This document shows, piece after piece, positions 58,179 to 64,000 of a stretch of DNA of 64,000 nt. The first letter of the stretch is position 1, and every line of letters begins with the position of its first letter. The position numbers were made by a program, and so were the translations under genes. Under the pieces are notes generated by a model. That model ran no database searches and had not been told where the DNA came from. It saw only the letters and a list, made by a program, of their open reading frames with translations. This stretch comes from Propionispira raffinosivorans DSM 20765 (lineage in GTDB: Bacteria; Bacillota; Negativicutes; Selenomonadales; Selenomonadaceae). The stretch covers positions 35,458-99,457 of the forward strand of contig NZ_KB905853.1 in assembly GCF_000381065.1 (NCBI RefSeq). The letters are read 5' to 3'.

Positions 58179-58769
58179 TTACGATGTTAAACTTTCTAAT
58201 TGTTTTTGTTCTTGTTTTTTCTTTTTCCGCCAAGCCTTGCTATAACGTTCTTCCTCGCTAAAAATACAGCCACAATAAGGTTGACGATAAAGTTCCATTT
58301 GCAAACTTAGATCAACACCCGTTTGCCAGCCAGGACGAAAATCTTCATAAAAAAAAGAGATTTCTTCTTCTATGGCAATGGTCTCTGCTGTTTTTTTCAT
58401 CACATCATGCTGTTGATAGGGGCTTACAAACAACGACGCCGTGAATGCATCATAGCCATTCGCTTTGGCAAATTTGGCGGCTTGACGAAGCCTCCAGGTA
58501 TAACACATTTGACAACGACCATTCGGCACTATTTCTGCAGTCAAAGCTTTCGTTAAAAATTCCCGCAATTGATAGGTATCATCCACAATAATGTCCAGGT
58601 TAACTTTTTCAGCAAATTCTTTTGCCGTTTCCAAGCGATGCCTGAATTCTTTATAAGGATGTATATTCGGATTAAAAAAATAGCCCGTTAATTCATGTCC
58701 CAATTCACGCAACCTCTGTACTGGAAAACACGAACATGGACCACAACACATATGCAGTAATATTTTCAT
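58179..58769 (-). CDS. queH: Epoxyqueuosine reductase QueH
   Basis: Reduces epoxyqueuosine to queuosine, the non-B12 alternative to QueG. The 196-residue protein has the expected cysteines: the CC pair in HMCCGPCSCF (about residues 6-15), CQMC near residue 85 and CGC near residue 168. The ATG at 58769 follows GAGGT by 9 bases. It lies between ruvB and spoIID. No queG is in the window. Confidence 0.93.
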   Translation of the reverse strand: MKILLHMCCGPCSCFPVQRLRELGHELTGYFFNPNIHPYKEFRHRLETAKEFAEKVNLDIIVDDTYQLREFLTKALTAEIVPNGRCQMCYTWRLRQAAKFAKANGYDAFTASLFVSPYQQHDVMKKTAETIAIEEEISFFYEDFRPGWQTGVDLSLQMELYRQPYCGCIFSEEERYSKAWRKKKKQEQKQLESLTS

Positions 58770-58796
58770 TTTAATCAAACCTCTTTTACGCCATAA

Positions 58797-59804
58797 TTAA
58801 TCTTTCGGATAAGGAATATTCAAGTGTTCATAAGCTGCTATAGTAGCAACACGACCACGTGGTGTCCGATTTATGAACCCTAATTGCAAGAGATATGGTT
58901 CATACACATCTTCAATTGTATCGGTTTCTTCACTGATGGCTGCCGCGATTGTATCCAAACCAACGGGTCCGCCAGCAAATTTGTGGATCATCGCATTAAG
59001 CAGCATACGGTCCGTATGATCCAGTCCCATTTTATCAACTTCCAACATCACCAAAGCCTTATCGGCTATATCATCCGTAATAATTCCATCTGCGGTAATT
59101 TGAGCAAAATCCCGCACCCGTTTCAATAGTCGATTTGCAATACGTGGTGTCCCACGTGAACGCCTTGCTATTTCAATGGCACCACGATCTTCAATTGCAA
59201 TCTCTAAAATTTCTGCTGCCCGTTTAATAATATGTACAAGGGCATCGGGTTCATAATATTCAAGACGAGAAATAACCCCAAAACGATCGCGCAACGGCGC
59301 TGCCAAGGCACCCGCTTTTGTCGTTGCACCAATTAAAGTAAACGGTGCTATATCAAGTCGTATAGACCTTGCACTTGGGCCTTTACCAATAATAATATCG
59401 AGCGCAAAATCTTCCATGGCCGAATATAATACTTCTTCAACATTTCGTGACAAACGATGAATTTCATCAATAAACAAAACATCTTTTTCACCCAGATTTG
59501 TCAATAATGCGGCTAAATCTCCCGCTCTTTCAATAGCCGGCCCTGAGGTTACACGAAAATTGACGCCTAATTCATTCGCAATAATAGCGGCTAAGGTAGT
59601 TTTACCAAGGCCTGGTGGACCATATAAAAGCACATGATCCAAAGGTTCGCCTCTAGATAAGGCAGCCTGGACAAAAATAGACAGATTTTCTTTTACTTTA
59701 TCCTGCCCGATATATTCCATAAACTTTTTTGGTCTTAAACTATATTGCCATTGATCAACATTCTGCTCATCGCCCACAACAATCCGTTCGTCTTTATCTT
59801 CCAT
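58797..59804 (-). CDS. ruvB: Holliday junction ATPase RuvB
   Basis: Branch-migration motor. The 335-residue protein has Walker [10 protein letters not shown] (62-70), Walker B LFIDEIHR, the sensor segment [12 protein letters not shown] and a C-terminal winged helix ending TPRGRVAT. Start ATG is behind AGGAGGTAGC. It follows ruvA with a 2-bp gap. Confidence 0.98.
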   Translation of the reverse strand: MEDKDERIVVGDEQNVDQWQYSLRPKKFMEYIGQDKVKENLSIFVQAALSRGEPLDHVLLYGPPGLGKTTLAAIIANELGVNFRVTSGPAIERAGDLAALLTNLGEKDVLFIDEIHRLSRNVEEVLYSAMEDFALDIIIGKGPSARSIRLDIAPFTLIGATTKAGALAAPLRDRFGVISRLEYYEPDALVHIIKRAAEILEIAIEDRGAIEIARRSRGTPRIANRLLKRVRDFAQITADGIITDDIADKALVMLEVDKMGLDHTDRMLLNAMIHKFAGGPVGLDTIAAAISEETDTIEDVYEPYLLQLGFINRTPRGRVATIAAYEHLNIPYPKD

Positions 59805-59806
59805 TG

Positions 59807-60400
59807 CTACCTCCTAGCAAATTCCTTTAATGCAAATTTAATGACATCTTCTACTGTTTTAAAATCCATTGCCTTACGCAGCAATGGCGCTATTTCTGCC
59901 TGCGTATACCCTAGTGCAAATAAAGCCTGACTTGCCTCAGAAATGACATCTGTTCCACCATCCCCAGTATCAATCACATCGAACATAACAACATCATCTG
60001 CAGTTTGCACTTTATCTTTAAGTTCTAAAATTAAACGTTCAGCTGATTTTTTCCCAATTCCAGGAAGTTTCGTTAATACACCAATTTGTTTCTGTTGGAT
60101 TGCTTTCGAGAGGTTTTCTACTGTAATCGCCGACATCATCCCCAATGCTACTTTTGGACCTATACCAGAAACCGATAAAAGTTTAAGAAACAAATCATAT
60201 TCTGCCTGCGTATAAAATCCATATAAAAGCATTGCATCTTCACGTACATTCAAATATGTAAATAAAGTAACCGTACTGCCCACGGACAGTTTGGCTCTTG
60301 TTGAGCCGGCTATAAAAACGCGATACCCGACTCCATTCACGTTTATTAAACAATAATCAATCAATAAATGGCTGATTTTTCCGTTTAAATATCCTATCAT
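59807..60400 (-). CDS. ruvA: Holliday junction-binding protein RuvA
   Basis: Tetramer that holds the junction and loads RuvB. The 197-residue protein starts MIGYLNGKI like the family, has the OB domain (1-60), two helix-hairpin-helix motifs ([13 protein letters not shown] and [15 protein letters not shown]) and the flexible C-terminal RuvB-binding domain. The ATG at 60400 is 11 bases behind GGAGG; the upstream extension is not family-like. Confidence 0.97.
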   Translation of the reverse strand: MIGYLNGKISHLLIDYCLINVNGVGYRVFIAGSTRAKLSVGSTVTLFTYLNVREDAMLLYGFYTQAEYDLFLKLLSVSGIGPKVALGMMSAITVENLSKAIQQKQIGVLTKLPGIGKKSAERLILELKDKVQTADDVVMFDVIDTGDGGTDVISEASQALFALGYTQAEIAPLLRKAMDFKTVEDVIKFALKEFARR

Positions 60401-60595
60401 ATAACATACCGCCTCCTTACTTAGCTGCATCAATCCGACAAAGCACTGTGTATTATTATATATCATAATGTGTTTTTTTGCGAATTCTGCACTTTAGCTC
60501 TTCTAAAAAAATAGCAACGATAAAACAAATATCATTTGTCCTACCCTTGCATTTTCTGTTATATAAGTTGCATCATATATAGAAACTTTAAATAA

Positions 60596-61090
60596 TTAAA
60601 GTTTATTTCTCCACACAATACTGTTCATGCAATGGGTTGTACAAATAGCGACTGCCAAGGCATCGGCAACATCATCGGGATGGGGTGCTTTGGGCAGATT
60701 CAAAAGTTTTTGTACCATAAAAATAACCTGATCTTTCGTTGCCCGTCCATAGCCAACAACGGCCTGTTTTACCTGGAGCGGTGTTCGTTCAACCAATTCA
60801 ATTTCATGTTTTGCTGCCGTCAAAAGTACGACACCACGTGCCTGTCCAACGGGAATCGCCGTGGTTACATTTCGATTGAAAAACAGTTCTTCAACGCCCA
60901 TGACATCCGGTTTATATTTTAAGATAAGAGCATCTATTTCATTATAGATCTTCAATAAGCGTTCTTCCGGTTTACTTTTAGGACTTGTAAGCACGGCACC
61001 ATAATCAATTGCCCGTAAATGATTACCCTGCATTTCTACTAAGCCATAGCCGCAAATCGCCGTTCCTGGATCAATACCTAAAACCAACAT
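60596..61090 (-). CDS. ruvC: Crossover junction endodeoxyribonuclease RuvC
   Basis: Holliday junction resolvase. Catalytic acids are Asp7 in LGIDPGTA, Glu in VEELFF near residue 67, and the C-terminal Asp pair in HPDDVADALA. The 164-residue length is normal. ATG at 61090 lies 8 bases behind AGGA. A gap of about 195 bp separates it from ruvA, with a TATAAT box near 60455 that might drive ruvAB separately. Confidence 0.97.
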   Translation of the reverse strand: MLVLGIDPGTAICGYGLVEMQGNHLRAIDYGAVLTSPKSKPEERLLKIYNEIDALILKYKPDVMGVEELFFNRNVTTAIPVGQARGVVLLTAAKHEIELVERTPLQVKQAVVGYGRATKDQVIFMVQKLLNLPKAPHPDDVADALAVAICTTHCMNSIVWRNKL

Positions 61091-61167
61091 ATTTAAATTC
61101 CTATTCCTCAAACTAAATTCTTTTACCTCAATCTAACATCACGCAAAAGTTTAAGACCATATGTTCT

Positions 61168-61196
61168 ATCATATCATATGCAACGAATTCAAACAA
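61168..61196 (-). promoter_or_regulatory. Possible promoter of ruvC
   Basis: TTGTTT (61196-61191), 17-bp spacer, TATGAT (61173-61168), placed after the yebC terminator and 78 bases before ruvC. Confidence 0.45.
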
Positions 61197-61202
61197 CAGA
61201 AA

Positions 61203-61255
61203 ACAATAAACCCTCACTTTAATTTTCGAATAAATCAAAGTGAGGGTTTATTGTT
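61203..61255 (-). terminator. Terminator after yebC
   Basis: Perfect 19-bp inverted repeat (61203-61221 type arm and 61237-61255) with a 15-nt loop, two bases past the yebC stop. Minus-strand tail TTTATTGTTTTC. Confidence 0.9.
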
Positions 61256-61257
61256 AT

Positions 61258-61992
61258 TTATTCTTCTTCATCAATGTCATAATTCGAATAAACATTTTGC
61301 ACATCATCATGTTCTTCGAGTGCTTCAATAAGATTCATCATTTTTATTGCATCTTTTCCTTCAATTTTCACAGTAGTATCTGGAACCATTGTAACTTCCG
61401 CTTCTACCGTTTCAATTTTATTGTCTTCAAGAACTTTCGCAATTGCTTCAAAATCCTCTGGAGCAGCTATGATTTCGAACGAATCATCTTCTGCTTTGAA
61501 ATCGTCGGCACCAGCATCTAAGACCAACAGCATAAGTTCCTCTTCTTTATCATAGCTTTCTCTATCCACAATGAACACAGCTTTTTTCTTAAACATCCAG
61601 CCCACACAGCCTGTTTCACCAAGATTACCACCATTTTTAGAAAACAAATGTCTGATATCAGCTGCGGTACGATTACGATTATCCGTCAATATATCTATCA
61701 TAACAGCCGAACCAGCAGGTCCGTAGCCCTCATAAAATAATTCTTCATAGCTGCTGCCATCAGCGGCACCCATACCCTTTTGAATCGCTCTTTGAATATT
61801 TTCTTTGGGAATATTATTCGCTTTCGCTTTTGACAAAGCTAATTTCAATCGCATATTACCAGTAACATCACTACCACCCATTCTTACTGCAACAGTAATT
61901 TCACGGCCGATCTTCGTTGTAACTTTACCACGAATCGCATCATTTGCCCCTTTTTTACGTTTAATGTTTGCCCATTTAGAATGTCCTGACAT
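61258..61992 (-). CDS. yebC: YebC/TACO1-family protein
   Basis: Family members act in translation through difficult proline-rich stretches or as transcription regulators. The 244-residue protein has MSGHSKWANIKRKKG at the start, PKENIQRAIQKG near residue 80, and GYGPAGSAVMIDILTDN. All three family domains are present. AGGAGCGG precedes the ATG. It lies upstream of ruvC, the usual order. Confidence 0.94.
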   Translation of the reverse strand: MSGHSKWANIKRKKGANDAIRGKVTTKIGREITVAVRMGGSDVTGNMRLKLALSKAKANNIPKENIQRAIQKGMGAADGSSYEELFYEGYGPAGSAVMIDILTDNRNRTAADIRHLFSKNGGNLGETGCVGWMFKKKAVFIVDRESYDKEEELMLLVLDAGADDFKAEDDSFEIIAAPEDFEAIAKVLEDNKIETVEAEVTMVPDTTVKIEGKDAIKMMNLIEALEEHDDVQNVYSNYDIDEEE

Positions 61993-62061
61993 AAAAGTAA
62001 CCGCTCCTTTTTATTAAACTAACTTAGTTATTCTATCATATATGTTTTATTTTCGCAAAAT

Positions 62062-63279
62062 TTAAGCGATAACCAAACGATAATATTTTTTCTTTCCCTT
62101 TTTGACAAGTAAAGATTCTTCTATGAATAATTCTTTGCTTAAAGCAAAATCAACATCTGTTATTTTTTCGTCTTGCAGTGATAAACCATTTTGTTGAATT
62201 AAACGTCGTCCTTCACTTTTTGAAGCAAAAACACCTTCACGTGCCAAAATATCCAATAACTTCAAGCCAAAATCTGCTTTTGAAAGTTCAATGGTTGGTA
62301 CATTATCTAAATTTCCAGTTCCATTAAAAAGTGCTTCTGTGGCCTGCTGTGCCGACAATGCTTCGGCTTCGCCATGAATGAGTTTTGTAACTTCAAATGC
62401 CAAAACCTTTTTTGCATCATTAATGGCTTGATCTTGAAGTGATCCCAAACGTTTCACTTCTTCCATCGGTAAAAATGTCAAAAGTGCTAAACATTTTTCA
62501 ACATCTGCATCCGTAACATTTCTCCAATACTGATAAAACTCATAAGGCGATGTTTTTGCTGGATCAAGCCATAAAGCGCCTTTTTCTGTTTTACCCATTT
62601 TTTTACCTTCACTGGTTGTAAGTAAAGTAAATGTTAAACCAAATGCTGCTTTAGCTTCTTTACGACGAATCAACTCTACGCCAGCGATAATATTAGACCA
62701 CTGATCATCGCCACCCATTTCTAATTTACAATCATAACGATGATTGAGTTCCATAAAGTCATATGCTTGCATGATCATATAATTAAACTCTAAAAAAGTT
62801 AACCCTTTTTCCATTCTTTGTTTATAGCACTCAGCTGTAAGCATGCGATTGACGGAAAAATGTGGTCCGATGTCGCGAAGCATCTCAATATAATTTAATT
62901 TTTTAAGCCAGTCACCATTATTAACCATAAGTGCTTTTCCATCACTAAAATCAATAAAACGCTGCATTTGTTTTTTAAAGCATTCACAATTATGTGCAAT
63001 AACCTCATCCGTCATCATTTTGCGCATATCCGTTTTACCAGAAGGGTCGCCTACTGTTGCTGTGCCCCCGCCAATCAAACAAATAGGACGATGTCCAGCT
63101 TGCTGCATATGAGCCATGACCATCATGCCTAAAAAATGGCCGACATGAAGACTATCCGCCGTCGGATCAAAGCCAATATAAAAACTCACTTTCTCTTTAT
63201 CAAATAATTCACGAATTTCATTTTCATGCGTTACCTGAGCAATAAAGCCACGTTCTTTTAGCGTATCAAAAACACTCAT
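62062..63279 (-). CDS. tyrS: Tyrosyl-tRNA synthetase
   Basis: Class I synthetase of 405 residues. HIGH-like HVGH at 45-48, the KMSKS-equivalent KMGKT near residue 229, and a C-terminal S4 domain (about 345-405). The GALWLDP block after KMGKT matches the TyrS rather than the TyrZ branch. A T-box leader and a good promoter lie directly upstream, so the gene is induced by uncharged tRNA-Tyr. Confidence 0.97.
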   Translation of the reverse strand: MSVFDTLKERGFIAQVTHENEIRELFDKEKVSFYIGFDPTADSLHVGHFLGMMVMAHMQQAGHRPICLIGGGTATVGDPSGKTDMRKMMTDEVIAHNCECFKKQMQRFIDFSDGKALMVNNGDWLKKLNYIEMLRDIGPHFSVNRMLTAECYKQRMEKGLTFLEFNYMIMQAYDFMELNHRYDCKLEMGGDDQWSNIIAGVELIRRKEAKAAFGLTFTLLTTSEGKKMGKTEKGALWLDPAKTSPYEFYQYWRNVTDADVEKCLALLTFLPMEEVKRLGSLQDQAINDAKKVLAFEVTKLIHGEAEALSAQQATEALFNGTGNLDNVPTIELSKADFGLKLLDILAREGVFASKSEGRRLIQQNGLSLQDEKITDVDFALSKELFIEESLLVKKGKKKYYRLVIA

Positions 63280-63302
63280 ATTTCTTCCTCCATTATGTAT
63301 TA

Positions 63303-63554
63303 TTTTAAAATAAAAAAACTCGTCCCTCCGAAAAGGGACGAGTAATATTCACTCGTGGTACCACCCAAATTTAATTTGCCAAAGCAAATATAACTTTGCA
63401 GCCTATAACGCGACCAGCCGGATCTGCCTACTAAATTTCAGCTTACAGTTCAAAGGTGTATTTCAATGTTTTAGCTTGCTATGTCACACCACACCATAGC
63501 TCTCTGCTAAACTAAATACATTTACTCTTCCTCATCATCACATTTTAATATATG
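63303..63554 (-). ncRNA. T-box leader for tyrS, tyrosine specifier
   Basis: Minus-strand leader with the T-box core GGGTGGTACCACG (63367-63355 region), a stem I beginning AGCAGAGAG near 63508, and a GC-rich terminator (ACTCGTCCCT/AGGGACGAGT, 63318-63343) with a T7 tail. A TAC codon at 63460-63458 inside GAAATACACC sits where the specifier is expected, matching Tyr. Confidence 0.93.
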
Positions 63555-63560
63555 ACGCTT

Positions 63561-63589
63561 ATTATAACAAATTTACTATAGAGAATCAA
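63561..63589 (-). promoter_or_regulatory. Promoter of tyrS
   Basis: TTGATT (63589-63584), 17-bp spacer, perfect TATAAT (63566-63561), directly before the T-box leader. Confidence 0.8.
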
Positions 63590-63600
63590 GTTCTTTTATG

Positions 63601-63649
63601 ACATAGAAAAAGCACCTAATAAACGCTATTAAGAATTCATTAAGTGCTT
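63601..63649 (-). terminator. Terminator of the rRNA operon
   Basis: 14-bp stem (arms 63610-63623 and 63636-63649, with two G-T pairs) followed on the minus strand by TTTTTCT. It lies 8 bases after the CCA of tRNA-Asn. Confidence 0.8.
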
Positions 63650-63656
63650 AAGAAAC

Positions 63657-63732
63657 TGGCTCCTTGAGTAGGACTCGAACCTACGACCGATCGGTTAACA
63701 GCCGATTGCTCTACCAACTGAGCTATCAAGGA
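63657..63732 (-). tRNA. tRNA-Asn (anticodon GTT), CCA encoded
   Basis: Minus strand folds to a cloverleaf: acceptor TCCTTGA/TCAAGGA, D-arm AGCTCAGTTGGTAGAGC, anticodon loop CTGTTAA with anticodon GTT, T-loop GGTTCGAGTCC, discriminator G, then CCA. It sits 7 bases after the 5S gene, as the last gene of the rRNA operon. Confidence 0.97.
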
Positions 63733-63739
63733 ATAAAAC

Positions 63740-63853
63740 TGGCAGTTTTCTATCCTCCCAGGGCGTTTCCACCCAAGTACTTTCGACGTTCAAGTGCTTA
63801 ACTACTGTGTTCGGTATGGGAACAGGTGGGTCCACTTGGCTATCACTACCAGA
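63740..63853 (-). rRNA. rrf: 5S ribosomal RNA
   Basis: About 114 bases. The ends TCTGGTAGTG and CTGCCA are complementary in the usual way, and the internal CCCATACCGAACAC and GAAGTTAAGC-like (TAGTTAAGC) blocks are conserved. Exact ends may be off by a base or two. Confidence 0.96.
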
Positions 63854-63976
63854 TATTCTTTTTTTTAGATAGTGCTGCCCTTAGCTTTCGCCTCAGATCG
63901 CTTTATCTTAAGAGTTTGTTCTCTCAAAACTATACAGAAGAAAGAAATGTTCGCATTTTAGTTTTCGTTCTGGCTT

Positions 63977-64000
63977 TAAGTCAAGCCCTCGACCTATTAG
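63977..64000 (-). rRNA. rrl: 23S ribosomal RNA, last bases only
   Basis: Minus-strand end CTAATAGGTCGAGGGCTTGA is the conserved 3' end of 23S rRNA. The gene extends beyond the right edge. The 23S-5S spacer is about 120 bases and has no tRNA. Confidence 0.85.

Overview
The window is a dense housekeeping segment of an AT-rich, low-GC bacterial chromosome that looks like a diderm Firmicute of the class Negativicutes. Firmicute signatures are DivIVA, SepF, YlmH, PyrR, RqcH, HemZ, a SAM-I riboswitch, a tyrosyl T-box and spore-associated families (SpoIID-type, SpoIIE-type phosphatase). Phosphatidylethanolamine synthesis by Pss/Psd and a Gram-negative-like envelope setting fit a diderm member. Genus cannot be fixed from sequence alone. 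About 58 of 62 protein genes lie on the minus strand, as does the rRNA operon at the right edge, so this is probably one replichore arm with genes co-oriented with replication.

Layout, left to right: (1) 1-5452, minus: priA (cut by the left edge), metK under a SAM-I riboswitch, then coaBC-rpoZ-gmk-remA-yicC. (2) 5643-8523: dapF and a divergent plus-strand rqcH ending in a shared bidirectional terminator. (3) 8537-19100: pyrR-rluD-lspA, then the cell-division block divIVA-ylmH-proC-sepF-yggS-pgeF, a B12-binding-type radical SAM protein, nrdR and ygiQ. (4) 19109-28428: rodZ, ftsK, rnhA, then an S-adenosylhomocysteine/methylthioadenosine recycling block mtaD-ahcY-mtnA-mtnP, and surE. (5) 28429-30503: a small AT-rich accessory patch with three plus-strand genes (GrlR-like, secreted unknown, HIT-family). 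(6) 30504-35448: queE-queD, then an envelope cluster (processive GT2, pssA, psd, WecG/TagA-type transferase).

(7) 35474-52863: a long minus cluster from one strong promoter upstream of tgt: tgt-yajC-ygfA-SpoIIE-type phosphatase-small P-loop protein-secD-secF-recJ(helicase fusion)-rel-mbl-fur-hemZ-hisS-aspS, with internal terminators. (8) 52931-55546: Fe-S aldo/keto reductase and a Tat-type metallophosphatase. (9) 55722-61255: ruvC-ruvA-ruvB-queH-spoIID-queA. (10) 61258-64000: yebC, tyrS with T-box, rRNA-operon terminator, tRNA-Asn(GTT), 5S rRNA and the last bases of 23S rRNA.

Functional themes: queuosine synthesis (queD, queE, tgt, queA, queH spread over three transcription units), SAM turnover (metK under SAM control, mtaD, ahcY, mtnA, mtnP), DNA repair (priA, recJ, ruvABC, ftsK, rnhA), division and shape (divIVA, sepF, rodZ, ftsK), and protein export (secD, secF, yajC, lspA). 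I see no phage, insertion sequence or CRISPR array. The most unusual protein is a 1166-residue RecJ carrying an apparently degenerate RecQ-like helicase half. Many start codons were moved from the longest reading frame to the codon placed behind a Shine-Dalgarno sequence; TTG and GTG starts are common here.
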